In this document: positions 1 through 7,502 of the stretch, in pieces
How positions within the stretch are numbered: position 1 is the stretch's first letter
Layout: each line of letters opens with the position of its first letter
Virus record (IMG/VR): IMGVR_UViG_3300034355_000374
Span: 1-40,740 of that record
Strand: one strand, 5' to 3'
DNA: 40,740 nucleotides
Source of the DNA: a virus
Notes under the pieces: model-generated
What the model saw: only the letters and a program-made list of their open reading frames with translations
What the model was told of the DNA's origin: nothing
The model's database searches: none
Translations under genes and position numbers: made by a program

Positions 1-127
1 TACGTCAGCGGGTCGCTGTGATCAGTGAGCACGCAAGCCTGCCTCAAGTCTTCGGAAGCGATGTGAATGCCGTGCGACATGACCTTATCCAAGATAACAA
101 GTTTGGTCATGTAGTTAGGCTCTTTCA
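1..127. repeat. Terminal direct repeat, left copy (contig closure overlap)
   Basis: These bases are identical to 40614-40740. The overlap lies inside a single open reading frame, which continues correctly when the ends are joined. That argues for a circular assembly graph rather than a natural repeat. The length equals a k-mer size often used as the maximum in short-read assembly. Confidence 0.95.
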
Positions 128-281
128 GATAGCACTCGACGAAGGTTTTGGTCTCTGGGTTATAGAAGGCCAAGGGGTGAACCTTTGGCACACTAAGTTG
201 AGTCGCCAAGACTTTCGCCTTCTCCTCCATCTCTGCACGCTGCTCGTCGCTTAAACCGGTTATTTCTTTTGTCTCTGCCAT
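1..281 (-). CDS. Tail assembly chaperone, 5' part (continues across the contig junction)
   Basis: This is the N-terminal part of a 126-residue protein that runs off the left edge and continues at 40613 on the circular genome, ending at 40514. The ATG at 279-281 lies 13 bases after the tail tube stop and opens a protein starting MAETKEITGLSDEQRAEMEE. The shorter start at position 110 would drop 57 residues that are in frame and charged-helical like the rest. The gene lies between tail tube and tape measure, the standard place of lambda gpG/gpGT-type chaperones that coat the tape measure during tail assembly. The protein is small and acidic and has no motif recognisable on its own. The assignment comes from position and from the -1 frameshift signal at its 3' end. 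Confidence 0.8.
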   Translation of the reverse strand, partial: MAETKEITGLSDEQRAEMEEKAKVLATQLSVPKVHPLAFYNPETKTFVECYLKEPNYMTKLVILDKVMSHGIHIASEDLRQACVLTDHSDPLT

Positions 282-294
282 AGGTGCGAGTGTT

Positions 295-714
295 TTATTT
301 GTTCTCGATGAGTCCGACGGTTAAGGCCACTTTCACTTTGATGGATGTGTCACCTTGTGCAACGGTCACAGGATCCGCAGCGATGCTGCAAGCCTTTAAG
401 ACCAGCACAGAAGGGACGATACCGCCGCCGTTGAAAGTAATGGGCACATCGAACAAGGGTATCAAATACGGGTCCCTGTTTGGAGCTGCATTCACGATAC
501 CTAACCAGGTCTCGTAATACATCTCAATGCTTGCGGATTGTTCTACTTTACCGAACCCGCGCGATACGGCATAAGGACCAGCCCCGTAATTATTAACGAC
601 CTCTTGCTTGCGGTCCCACTCAACGGAAGTAATTCCGATTACAGGATTGCCAAACAAGATCAAGTTAATGTTGTTCCAGGAGTGCGCTATGCCGTTTATT
701 AATGGTGTTGCCAT
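295..714 (-). CDS. Tail tube protein
   Basis: This 139-residue protein lies directly after the sheath gene (5-base gap) and before the chaperone and tape measure, the position of the tail tube (major tail subunit) in myoviruses. The sequence starts MATPLINGIAHSW and is rich in beta-prone stretches, with a GITSVEW segment at about residues 27-33 followed by a charged connector. This pattern is common in the tube families of Mu-like and Bacteroidota phages. Length is normal for a tube subunit (about 110-170). It would polymerise into the rigid tube inside the sheath. No cysteine-rich or enzymatic motif is visible. Assignment is by gene order and general character, not by a signature motif. Confidence 0.8.
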   Translation of the reverse strand: MATPLINGIAHSWNNINLILFGNPVIGITSVEWDRKQEVVNNYGAGPYAVSRGFGKVEQSASIEMYYETWLGIVNAAPNRDPYLIPLFDVPITFNGGGIVPSVLVLKACSIAADPVTVAQGDTSIKVKVALTVGLIENK

Positions 715-719
715 GTTGA

Positions 720-2264
720 TTAAGCGATTGAAGGTTTGAAGCCGATAGGAATTTCAATGAAGCGCGCCACGCCATTAACAACGAGATCCACACCGATAAC
801 AAGCTTGCTGGTTGCCAGCACATCTTGTGTAGGGCTTATCTGCACTCGTCGTGCGGATAGTTCAAAATCTCGAAGCATCTGATCAAGCGCTGCATCTCCG
901 ATGTTTTCCAACATCGTGATGGTGTTGTCGCTCATCGTGCCGTCGGCGTTTAATGTGATTGGCGAGTTCAGTTTAGGCAGATAGGCAGCCCGTAGATTAC
1001 GGATGGCCTTATCAATGGTCCGGTTGTTTTCGACATAAGCATAGTCGCTTGTTGGTACTACGGCTGTGTGCGAATCGTTCCAATATGAGCCGGATAAACC
1101 GACATGTTTTTTCAAGAAAATGAAGCGCTTGTCGTTCAAAGCTTCAAGCAGTCCGTCCGTTACTGCGGAGTTTGAAAACAGGGTTCCGTTTGAGAACGCC
1201 AGTACTTCAAGTTCTGTGCCGTTGGACATGTTGAACTTCTCGACCCATGCGATCGATTCGCTGACTTTAGCAAAAGCGATTGTGCCAAGGCAAGCGCCCA
1301 GGGCGGAGATTGATTTCCCGCATGTGATGTACAAGAAGTTTCCGTGTGCCCCGCCATCCTGCGCAAGAACCATTGAACACTTTTCGTCGGTTAAATTGTT
1401 CAGCGTGAAGATCGCAGACAAATCGGAAACGCCTGTCGTGTGCCCTCCGATAATGGCAGAAATGTTCTTACCTGCATCGTCCAGCGTTTTACACACCGTG
1501 TCGATAGCGGTTACGTCAGCGGCTGCAATGGCAGTAGCGTCTTTGTAAACTGCGATTTGACGAACGGCGCCTTCGGCATAGTTCTGGATTGAACTGATCT
1601 CGGTATAAGTGTACGGAGAAGGCACAACGTAGAATCCTACATAAAGCACGCCTTTCGGTTGGATGCGGAAAAATTCAGAAATATGATAGTGCCAAACCGC
1701 TTGCAGAGATGCAACTCCCGGTACTACGTTTTGCGTCCATGTTCCGGCCATGGTACCCGTGATAGTAGCAGTGTATGGCGTGCCCGTGTTCAAGTAAACG
1801 CCGAATTTCTTCGGCGCTGTAATCGTAAGCGTCGCTGTGTTAAACGACGCGGTGTATCCGTGGTTCACGGTACCGGCGTTAATTGCAGCGGTGATACTTG
1901 CACCCAGCAAAGCGATAGTTGAGTCGCCCGCTACTTTGGTGTAAGTACACAAGGTCGTAGACTGCGCGGCGCCTGTTGCGTCCAGATCAGCTACTTTGAT
2001 GGTGATGGTATCTCCGGTAGAACCCGCAGTACCGATCAAGAAAGTAGCAGTGGCCGCCGTAGCGTCTGCGCAGGTGTCCAAGATACCTGCGTTAACCGCA
2101 TCTTGCACACTATACAGAGCCTTCACGCGATTCGATGTAGTCCAACCTGACGGCAGGTTTCCATCCGCGGTATAGAACAGCATCCCGCTGATATGGTCGT
2201 TAGAAGGCAGTGGTCGACCTAAGCCGCCCTGCCCCTTGATAAACGTAAGATTAGGTAAAGACAT
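720..2264 (-). CDS. Contractile tail sheath protein (DUF2586-like)
   Basis: This 514-residue protein carries the hallmarks of the DUF2586 sheath group of Bacteroidota and Mu-like phages. The N-terminus (MSLPNLTFIKGQGGLGRPLP) matches the glycine-rich start of that group. The middle holds a sheath core (PKGVLYVGFYVVP; AIIGGHTTG), and the C-terminal region has the conserved NNRTIDKAIRNLRAAYLPKL stretch and ends in a beta-strand handshake segment (GVARFIEIPIGFKPSIA). Residues of about 65-185 are Thr/Ala/Gly-rich and repetitive, and look like an inserted Ig-like surface domain. The sheath contracts to drive the tube through the outer membrane. The tube gene follows immediately, supporting the call. 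Confidence 0.9.
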   Translation of the reverse strand: MSLPNLTFIKGQGGLGRPLPSNDHISGMLFYTADGNLPSGWTTSNRVKALYSVQDAVNAGILDTCADATAATATFLIGTAGSTGDTITIKVADLDATGAAQSTTLCTYTKVAGDSTIALLGASITAAINAGTVNHGYTASFNTATLTITAPKKFGVYLNTGTPYTATITGTMAGTWTQNVVPGVASLQAVWHYHISEFFRIQPKGVLYVGFYVVPSPYTYTEISSIQNYAEGAVRQIAVYKDATAIAAADVTAIDTVCKTLDDAGKNISAIIGGHTTGVSDLSAIFTLNNLTDEKCSMVLAQDGGAHGNFLYITCGKSISALGACLGTIAFAKVSESIAWVEKFNMSNGTELEVLAFSNGTLFSNSAVTDGLLEALNDKRFIFLKKHVGLSGSYWNDSHTAVVPTSDYAYVENNRTIDKAIRNLRAAYLPKLNSPITLNADGTMSDNTITMLENIGDAALDQMLRDFELSARRVQISPTQDVLATSKLVIGVDLVVNGVARFIEIPIGFKPSIA

Positions 2265-2294
2265 TTCGCTTTCCTTTGGTTTTTAGGTTATTAA

Positions 2295-2735
2295 TTACTG
2301 AACGACACGACTCTTTTCAACCCACAATGTGCCGCTGAACACGAATGTCAATACAGCGCTTGCGTTAGTGGATAGAGTGGCTGTACCTGCCGTCCGCCAA
2401 GTTGTACCCGTCGTAGTGGTGAACGTCAACTTGTTACCGCTGGCGCCTGTTGCGATGATTATGATTTCATCTCCCGCGTTGCACTTGGTAATGGTCGGAA
2501 AACCCAAACGGAAAGAATCCGTTAAAGCGATGCGGTAGTAAGTCTTATAACGGCTTGGCGCGATACGCACAGAATCGAATCCGGCAGCATCGGTGTAGGA
2601 CGTGTATCCTAACGTGAGCTTTCGATACGTGTTGTCCGTTGAAGCGGTCGTGCCGAACTTCGGCGATGTGCTTTGAGCGGTAGCGTTAACCGCAGAGAAG
2701 GCTACCAGCATTAATGCGAAAAGGAATTTTTTCAT
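2295..2735 (-). CDS. Secreted-type beta-rich protein of the structural operon
   Basis: This 146-residue protein begins with a textbook signal peptide: MKK, a hydrophobic core (FLFALMLVAFSAV), then NATA before a QS, giving a likely signal peptidase I site near residue 20. The rest is Thr/Ser/Gly-rich and beta-prone, with a C-terminal half (about 85-146) that resembles small jelly-roll or decoration-type domains. It is translationally coupled to the 87-residue gene upstream (shared base at 2735) and lies between the capsid and sheath genes, where neck or decoration proteins are expected. A cleavable export signal on a virion protein would be surprising. It could be a decoration protein with a hydrophobic anchor, or a host-surface modifier carried in the late operon. 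Function not assigned. Confidence 0.85.
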   Translation of the reverse strand: MKKFLFALMLVAFSAVNATAQSTSPKFGTTASTDNTYRKLTLGYTSYTDAAGFDSVRIAPSRYKTYYRIALTDSFRLGFPTITKCNAGDEIIIIATGASGNKLTFTTTTGTTWRTAGTATLSTNASAVLTFVFSGTLWVEKSRVVQ

Positions 2736-2998
2736 TATTTCTTGTTTGATTTTTTAGAGTTTTGTTTTACTTCGTCTTCTTCCTGGATATCTGCAGGAGC
2801 TTCTTCCTGGATATCTGCAGGAGCTTTCACAGCGGTTCCAGACAAACCTTTGAGGGCTTCTTCTCTGCTTACCGCAGTGCGGTATTCAGGGTGCGGCACA
2901 AACAACCACCCGCCGTTGTCGTTCAGGTAGATGTGCGAAAAGCGCTCGTTTGCTTGGAGGTGCTGTAAAGCTTCCGGATTGATTTTTAATTCACTCAT
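2735..2998 (-). CDS. Small neck-region protein with duplicated acidic motif
   Basis: The gene encodes 87 residues. The N-terminal 55 residues form a compact region (ERFSHIYLNDNGGWLFVPHP) of the kind found right after the major capsid gene in Bacteroidota phages. The C-terminal third is a disordered tail with APADIQEE repeated twice in tandem, followed by a lysine-rich end (KQNSKKSNKK). The gene starts 11 bases after the capsid stop and its stop overlaps the next start by one base. Position suggests a head completion or decoration role. No domain is recognised with confidence. Confidence 0.8.
   Translation of the reverse strand: MSELKINPEALQHLQANERFSHIYLNDNGGWLFVPHPEYRTAVSREEALKGLSGTAVKAPADIQEEAPADIQEEDEVKQNSKKSNKK
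2776..2826. repeat. Perfect 24-bp in-frame tandem duplication
   Basis: Units 2776-2799 and 2800-2823 are identical and the match continues three more bases. The unit is eight codons, so the duplication adds one extra APADIQEE to the C-terminal tail of the protein encoded at 2735-2998 without shifting the frame. Confidence 0.95.
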
Positions 2999-3009
2999 GG
3001 TGCTGCGGT

Positions 3010-4119
3010 TTATGATCCGTAAACGATTGTTTCAGAATACCAACCAACCTGCACATCGACTTTCATGTTCAACTTCAAGAACCACAATTCAGAGTTGGCT
3101 GCCAGCGGAGATATTTTAAGCGTAGTTTCATCGTCTGTTGAGTTCAAACCTAACCACAAGTTAGAGTCACGACTGGCAGTACCTTTTGCGATCATAAAGA
3201 AGTTATCAGGCAAATCGGTGATTTCAACAATGCGGTAACCGTCAAACGTTGCGATGCCGCGTTGAGTGATATCCACACCCTTATTGGCTTGGTTCTTCTG
3301 GGTTGTGTAGTAGATTTCCGCAGTGTTTTGGTTCATGAAGATTTTCATGTTCGGGTCCCTGCGCAACGCAACAGGGATCATCGCCGTACCTCTCGCCAAT
3401 TCAGCGAAGATGTTTGAAGTACTTAAAGTTGTCGGCGATGATACGATGTTCGTTTGATCCGTGCCGGAAGTCGCAGCGAGCGCTTTCTTCTTCAAGCCGT
3501 TGATGTACTTGTAAATCGTAGTAAGGGTCGTATCACCGTTCCAGATTAATTTGTTCAAGAAGCGGTCGTGACGCTTCAACACCTCCTGTGCTACCACTGA
3601 CTCAATGGACACAGGTAAACGTGCGTCAATCAACTTAGGTTCCATCATCGTAGCAAACCAGTGTGCTTCATAATCACGCGGATTGAATTCCGTGTAAATC
3701 ATGTAGTCTTGAGGCTCCAATACAGCACCGTCTACAACCATATCGCCTTTACTTACGGGCGTGGCCGCTCTGTCCTGAATGAAGTCTTCATAGTCTGCAC
3801 TAAAGCGAGGGATCGTGTACTTCTTCTTAATGCCATCCTGAATATAGATGTGCCCGCCTTGGACGGTATCATTTCCGGTAACAGCTTTCAAGATGAAACC
3901 TGCTGCGGCTTCTCCTGCGTAGGTTGTGTCGTTGATGACAAACCCGTCAAGCGCTACGTTATTGGGTGAGAAGTTTGTGTTCGTTAAGCCCTTTACAAAA
4001 CCCATAGTCAGCAAGGCCGCCAGGGTGATGGCAGGATTCAATCCGGTGGTGGCGTAAAGTGCTGTCGCCACGAGAGCCATCAAAACGATGGACGATAAAA
4101 AGCGTGTTGTCTTTTTCAT
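3010..4119 (-). CDS. Major capsid protein (HK97-fold type)
   Basis: This 369-residue protein follows the prohead protease/scaffold gene by 2 bases, the fixed place of the major capsid protein. The region of about 85-130 (IYIQDGIKKKYTIPRF, then DYEDFIQDR) resembles the E-loop and N-arm of Bacteroidota phage capsids. Later segments (QEVLKRHDRFLNKLIWNGD; LRRDPNMKIFMNQNTAEIYY; FDGYRIVEITDLPDNFFMIA) match the P-domain helix and the A-domain pattern of HK97-like subunits. The odd feature is the first 45 residues: MKKTTRF followed by two hydrophobic stretches (SIVLMALVATALYATTGL and ITLAALLTMGFV), resembling a signal peptide plus a membrane segment. This probably is the delta/N-arm region removed by the phage protease, but it could tie prohead assembly to the membrane. 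Confidence 0.85.
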   Translation of the reverse strand: MKKTTRFLSSIVLMALVATALYATTGLNPAITLAALLTMGFVKGLTNTNFSPNNVALDGFVINDTTYAGEAAAGFILKAVTGNDTVQGGHIYIQDGIKKKYTIPRFSADYEDFIQDRAATPVSKGDMVVDGAVLEPQDYMIYTEFNPRDYEAHWFATMMEPKLIDARLPVSIESVVAQEVLKRHDRFLNKLIWNGDTTLTTIYKYINGLKKKALAATSGTDQTNIVSSPTTLSTSNIFAELARGTAMIPVALRRDPNMKIFMNQNTAEIYYTTQKNQANKGVDITQRGIATFDGYRIVEITDLPDNFFMIAKGTASRDSNLWLGLNSTDDETTLKISPLAANSELWFLKLNMKVDVQVGWYSETIVYGS

Positions 4120-4121
4120 TT

Positions 4122-5216
4122 TTATTTCAGTTGAGTTTTGTTGGAAATTTCAGCCATGATGCCAGCGGCAGTTAAAGGAACTGCGCCTGATCCGGGCGTA
4201 TTAGTTTTATGAACATTGGCGGCTTTCGCATTCAGCGGAATAGCTTCCAACTTTTTGCGAGTTCCTTCCAAATCCTTTGAGGCATCTTCAATCCACATGT
4301 TGCGGACTTCTTCATTACCGCCCAGGCGAGAAGAGAATTCACCAATCAGGTTTTGTGCAGCGGCCAAGGCTTGCGCTTGTTCTGCTTCTGCTTGTGCAGC
4401 AGTTGCGGCATCGCGTTCTGCCTGCAAATCGTTTTGCGCTTGCGTGAGCTGCTCCTGCAATTCTGCCACACGAGCTTCCGCTGTGGTGGCTGCTTCTGTG
4501 GCAGTATTCAACGCCTGCGTTAAACGCGTGCTTTCGGTTTTCAGCACGTTGATTGCCTCAACGATGCTTGCCTCATTGGCTTGTTCGTTCAAGCCGAGGA
4601 CGTTTGTTACGTTTTTCATATTAGTAGTAAACAAGTTTTTTAGTTGATTGTCCGCTTCGGACCACAAGGCTGCGGCATCCATCGCCATGTACTTGCGGTT
4701 CTCATCTTGTGTGCTTTCGATTTCAGTACACAAGCCGTCCGCCAAACATTGAGAAGCATCGAGCCACTCCGTTACGTTCATGCGTTGACGCATTACGTCT
4801 TTTGTGACTTTCGTTTTAGCAGCCAAAGCAGTAGCGAGGCTGTCCATCATGTTCTCGTATTGGTCCGTCGGAACATTCTCGCCTTGTACAGGGTGCATCA
4901 TTACACGAGCGTAATCCGCCATGTAGCGCTTTCGGCCAGCCGCGAAAATCGGACCAGCCATGCTTGCAGCAACTCCGACGTTGTAAGTATCAACCGGAGT
5001 TTTGCTTTTTAAAATAGCGTTGAGAATATTATACCCGTCGATGACATTTCCGCCCGGGCAGTTGATGTAAACTTTAATCCGCTTCTTGCCCATATCATCC
5101 AGCATCAAGAGTTCTTCTTGAAACCGTGCGCCGTCGATCATGTTTTCACCTGATCCGATTTCTCGGTTCAGTAACATGATGGGTTCGTCCGTGTGTGGGT
5201 TTAAGCAGTAAAGCAC
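4122..5216 (-). CDS. ClpP-like prohead protease fused to scaffold
   Basis: The N-terminal ~190 residues form a ClpP-type serine protease. VYINCPGGNVIDGYNI gives the oxyanion-hole glycines, GVAASMAGP carries the nucleophile serine (about 83), MMHPVQG the histidine (about 108), and CLADGLCTEI the acidic residue. Residues of about 210-300 are a long Ala/Glu/Gln-rich coiled coil, typical of scaffolding proteins, followed by a low-complexity C-terminus. Such fusions mature the prohead by cutting scaffold and the capsid N-terminus. An internal ATG at 4617-4619 (Met200) would give a separate 165-residue scaffold, as in lambda C/Nu3. The start used here is GTG. An ATG 13 codons downstream (5177) is an alternative and would fit a weak -7 box at 5221-5228. 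Confidence 0.9.
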   Translation of the reverse strand: MLYCLNPHTDEPIMLLNREIGSGENMIDGARFQEELLMLDDMGKKRIKVYINCPGGNVIDGYNILNAILKSKTPVDTYNVGVAASMAGPIFAAGRKRYMADYARVMMHPVQGENVPTDQYENMMDSLATALAAKTKVTKDVMRQRMNVTEWLDASQCLADGLCTEIESTQDENRKYMAMDAAALWSEADNQLKNLFTTNMKNVTNVLGLNEQANEASIVEAINVLKTESTRLTQALNTATEAATTAEARVAELQEQLTQAQNDLQAERDAATAAQAEAEQAQALAAAQNLIGEFSSRLGGNEEVRNMWIEDASKDLEGTRKKLEAIPLNAKAANVHKTNTPGSGAVPLTAAGIMAEISNKTQLK

Positions 5217-5220
5217 GATT

Positions 5221-5228
5221 CAAAAGTA
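5221..5228 (-). promoter_or_regulatory. Possible -7 box (TACTTTTG) before the head protease
   Basis: On the minus strand the bases read TACTTTTG, a full match to the Bacteroidota -7 consensus TAnnTTTG, in the 55-base gap before the head protease. There is no TTTG or TTG at the proper distance upstream, so only half of the promoter is present. It would start RNA near 5214, which fits the internal ATG at 5177 better than the GTG at 5216. Confidence 0.3.
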
Positions 5229-5271
5229 GAACCGACGTATAGCGCACTACCCCGTTTGTTAACACATTTAT

Positions 5272-5481
5272 TTAGTAGCTGTGTTTGTTGGACGGCAGGT
5301 ACTTTGCTTTCTCCTGCGGAGGCATCGAATTGAAGAACTTGTCGAGCGCTTCGCGCACCACAGCAGACCGACTCTCGTCGTTCAGCTTTGCGTAATTGTC
5401 GACCATGGTAACGAGCTTCGGTTTAAGTGAAGACGCCACCACTTCGTTTTCGATTCGTGCATGAATTCTATTTTCACTCAT
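5272..5481 (-). CDS. Ribbon-helix-helix-like small protein
   Basis: The gene encodes 69 residues. A short N-terminal strand (HARIENEV) is followed by a helix (PKLVTMVDNYAKL), a turn, and a second helix (ESRSAVVREALDKFFNSM), the arrangement and residue pattern of CopG/Arc-type ribbon-helix-helix DNA-binding proteins. RSAVVREALDKFF is close to the usual second helix. It overlaps the lipoprotein gene upstream by 8 bases and is followed by a short gap holding a possible promoter half-site, so it may regulate the head genes or its own cassette. DNA binding is inferred from the pattern only. Confidence 0.65.
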   Translation of the reverse strand: MSENRIHARIENEVVASSLKPKLVTMVDNYAKLNDESRSAVVREALDKFFNSMPPQEKAKYLPSNKHSY

Positions 5482-5788
5482 TTTGAAAGATTAAGATTTT
5501 ACCTTTTTCATCGAACAACCCGAAACCTTGTCGGGTGAACATCTCTTCGCCACAACATTGTGTGTAAACCAAGCGCACAGAGAAACGATTACACTCCTGC
5601 TTCTCGTATCCGACGCTTACAATGTCGATAGGCTCATTGCATGCGTTGAAGGACTGGCAGTATCCGCGCATTACCGTCTCGGTGTTCGGATTGTTGCGCA
5701 TGAAGTCTTCTACGCTTTGGCAAATAATTGATTGTTGACAAGATGCGAGCGCCAACAAGAGGCCCGCTGCGATGATTATTTTTCTCAT
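5474..5788 (-). CDS. Small lipoprotein
   Basis: This 104-residue protein has a clear lipoprotein signal: MRK, hydrophobic IIIAAGLLLALAS, and Cys17 in the lipobox LASC. The mature part has several cysteines (CQQSIICQS; YCQSFNACN; QECNRF; TQCCGEE) and would sit in the host envelope. It follows the tail fibre gene by 3 bases and overlaps the ribbon-helix-helix gene downstream. A lipoprotein in a late operon could be an outer-membrane spanin-like protein, but it lies far from the lysis genes. Receptor blocking to protect released virions or sister cells is another possibility. No family recognised. Confidence 0.8.
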   Translation of the reverse strand: MRKIIIAAGLLLALASCQQSIICQSVEDFMRNNPNTETVMRGYCQSFNACNEPIDIVSVGYEKQECNRFSVRLVYTQCCGEEMFTRQGFGLFDEKGKILIFQNE

Positions 5789-5791
5789 GGT

Positions 5792-6607
5792 TTAAGTGTT
5801 GTAAAAGTGAACGTGCATCAACAGTTGACGGCTTGCAAAAGTGGCCCCGTAGACAACGGTAACTTGAACAAGTCCGGCGGTAGTGATAGCCATGCGCGCA
5901 GGGTAGAACGTGCCACCTGTGTCGTAAATCTCACAAGGCAGCGTGATGTTGTATGCGGGTCTGTATCCTGCCGGCAGTGTGAATATCGTTTGCCCGGTTG
6001 TGGCACCTGCGCCGCACGTCACCACCATGTCAATCGTGACCAAACCGACGCGGCTTTTTCTGAACTTCGCATACCCTGAACCCGCGGAGTAGTTAGCCCC
6101 GTAAGCAGGTTGTCCGACGGCTCCTACTTCTCTCCACGCCTCCGGAGACTTCAACGAAACAAAAGAAGAATAGTCGCCGATGTAGCCCGCTGTTGAGCTT
6201 GTGCCGGCTTTAACTTCGACGGTCCGAATAGCCAAGACGTTATAGTTATTTCCGTCCGTGTGCTGTACCGGATCGCTGTCTGTGCCTGTTCGATATGACG
6301 TGGCGATGCAGACCACAGCAGTGTTGCCGCCTGATACGGTGAAGCTCGCTGTGTTCGGTGCCAGGAAGATTTCGCCACCTGTGTAGATGGCCCCGCGGCT
6401 AATCGTGTAAGTCGAACCGGATCCGGTGTTCTCCAATCCGTAAAGGATATCGGCCGCAGGAGAACCGCCCGTATCATCATTGGTGCCTATGCTTCGGCAT
6501 ATCGCTTTAAGGCAGTCCTGATATGCTTCCTGCAAGTGGTCGATTGTTCCTTTCTTAATTGGCATCGCAACGGTGCCGGCGATGTTTGTAGTGAGTATCT
6601 TTTTCAT
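5792..6607 (-). CDS. Tail fibre or receptor-binding protein
   Basis: This 271-residue protein lies at the end of the early-placed baseplate block. The N-terminal ~45 residues (MPIKKGTIDHLQEAYQDCLK) form an attachment helix common in Bacteroidota tail proteins. The middle is Gly/Thr/Ser-rich beta sequence. The C-terminus contains FTLPAGYRPAYNI, a pattern common at the C-terminal head domain of tail fibres, with YDTGGTFYPARM and a final beta strand. The ATG at 6605-6607 overlaps the stop of the upstream membrane protein (ATGA). A longer reading upstream starts within that gene and is not credible. It probably contacts the host surface. The exact receptor cannot be inferred. Confidence 0.75.
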   Translation of the reverse strand: MKKILTTNIAGTVAMPIKKGTIDHLQEAYQDCLKAICRSIGTNDDTGGSPAADILYGLENTGSGSTYTISRGAIYTGGEIFLAPNTASFTVSGGNTAVVCIATSYRTGTDSDPVQHTDGNNYNVLAIRTVEVKAGTSSTAGYIGDYSSFVSLKSPEAWREVGAVGQPAYGANYSAGSGYAKFRKSRVGLVTIDMVVTCGAGATTGQTIFTLPAGYRPAYNITLPCEIYDTGGTFYPARMAITTAGLVQVTVVYGATFASRQLLMHVHFYNT

Positions 6608-6840
6608 GCTCTGTTTTGTTTTAATGTGAGGTATATCTCGTGGAGGGTCTCTATTGCAACCTCCCAAGCCCAGAATGTAGCTTTGTAAACTCCCGCTACT
6701 AGCGCAGCTACGATTACGAAATACATTGCCGCTGCTAACAGCCCGCTTTTGCTGTAGATGTAAATAAGTTTATCCACCACGCCCGAAAAAGCGAAGGATA
6801 ATACAAACCATGCAATAAAAGTCGTGATGTACTGTTTCAT
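6604..6840 (-). CDS. Small membrane protein with two transmembrane segments
   Basis: The gene encodes 78 residues with two hydrophobic segments (about 7-25, TFIAWFVLSFAFSGVVD, and 33-58, GLLAAAMYFVIVAALVAGVY) and an amphipathic C-terminal helix (EVAIETLHEIYLTLKQNRA). It sits between the unknown tail protein and the tail fibre, with a 2-base gap before it and an ATGA overlap after it. It has holin-like topology, but a more convincing lysis set is at 34381-35227. It may instead act at the membrane during infection. Function not assigned. Confidence 0.7.
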   Translation of the reverse strand: MKQYITTFIAWFVLSFAFSGVVDKLIYIYSKSGLLAAAMYFVIVAALVAGVYKATFWAWEVAIETLHEIYLTLKQNRA

Positions 6841-6842
6841 GC

Positions 6843-7502
6843 TTAATATGTTTGAACGTCATAGGTTATAGAGCAGGCGTTGTATCGGTCGACAAAATTC
6901 CGGACTATGCTTTCCGCGTCTGGACCGAGTGCCAGGTAATCGACGGCGGGAAAAAAGACCGTGAAGTTTTTAACCACTCCGCCGATGGTGATTGAAGCCG
7001 GAACGAATTCACTTGAAATCGTTTCACCGACTCGAGAAGAAAGCGCCTCTGTTTCTCCGACTCGGAAGAAAGTGTTTACGAGTGTATTGGTTTGAATGTA
7101 GATGTCCGGAGTGCCGGGAGGCTGATTAAATGTGAGATTGAAGCGTTTGTTCAATGCCCACTCAAGCGATAATTTACCGGAGTTGTACAACTGCGTCTCG
7201 TCAGATCCGCGAGACGTTTCGAGTAAAAGCTTCCAATCCTGCGGAGCCGTGTCCGGTGTGGATGATGTAGAAGTTACAATGCATTCGTAGATAGCATCGT
7301 TAAAATAGATCTGCTCGTATTGCAAAGCAGTTCCGGACCATGCCGGTGCAGCGCTTCCTTGCTTGTATTCCGCAAATGTTTTGGACAAGCGACCGAAAGC
7401 GGATGCAAGTCCTTCGCGCAAAGCCAAGTCTTCGGAAGTGCGTTTTTTCGGAGGTGTTAACTGCGAAACAAGTTTTGGTATGTCGATATCCCAGATACTC
7501 AT
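6843..7502 (-). CDS. Baseplate/tail protein with a carbohydrate-binding-like insert
   Basis: This 219-residue protein follows the baseplate J-like gene and a 91-residue partner, and overlaps the latter by 4 bases (ATGA). Residues of about 53-92 (PAWSGTALQYEQIYFNDAI, then YECIVTS and PQDWKLLL) follow the spacing of small CBM5/12-type modules: a tryptophan, a Tyr-Cys strand and a terminal Trp. The C-terminal half is beta-rich (IGGVVKNFTVFFP) and may be a trimeric baseplate or fibre-attachment domain. It is likely a tail-tip component, analogous by position to the tail protein I or fibre-connector of P2. No exact family recognised. Confidence 0.7.
   Translation of the reverse strand: MSIWDIDIPKLVSQLTPPKKRTSEDLALREGLASAFGRLSKTFAEYKQGSAAPAWSGTALQYEQIYFNDAIYECIVTSTSSTPDTAPQDWKLLLETSRGSDETQLYNSGKLSLEWALNKRFNLTFNQPPGTPDIYIQTNTLVNTFFRVGETEALSSRVGETISSEFVPASITIGGVVKNFTVFFPAVDYLALGPDAESIVRNFVDRYNACSITYDVQTY

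Noticed and set aside
1-127. Biological terminal repeats
   Set aside because: Length matches an assembler k-mer and the position lies in a gene without any sign of a packaging site.
18-254. Plus-strand 78-residue frame at the left end
   Set aside because: It is antisense to the tail assembly chaperone, which has a clean start and continues across the junction.
1066-1548. Plus-strand frame of 160 residues
   Set aside because: It is antisense to the sheath gene; Ser/Ala/Pro-biased composition is typical of a shadow frame.
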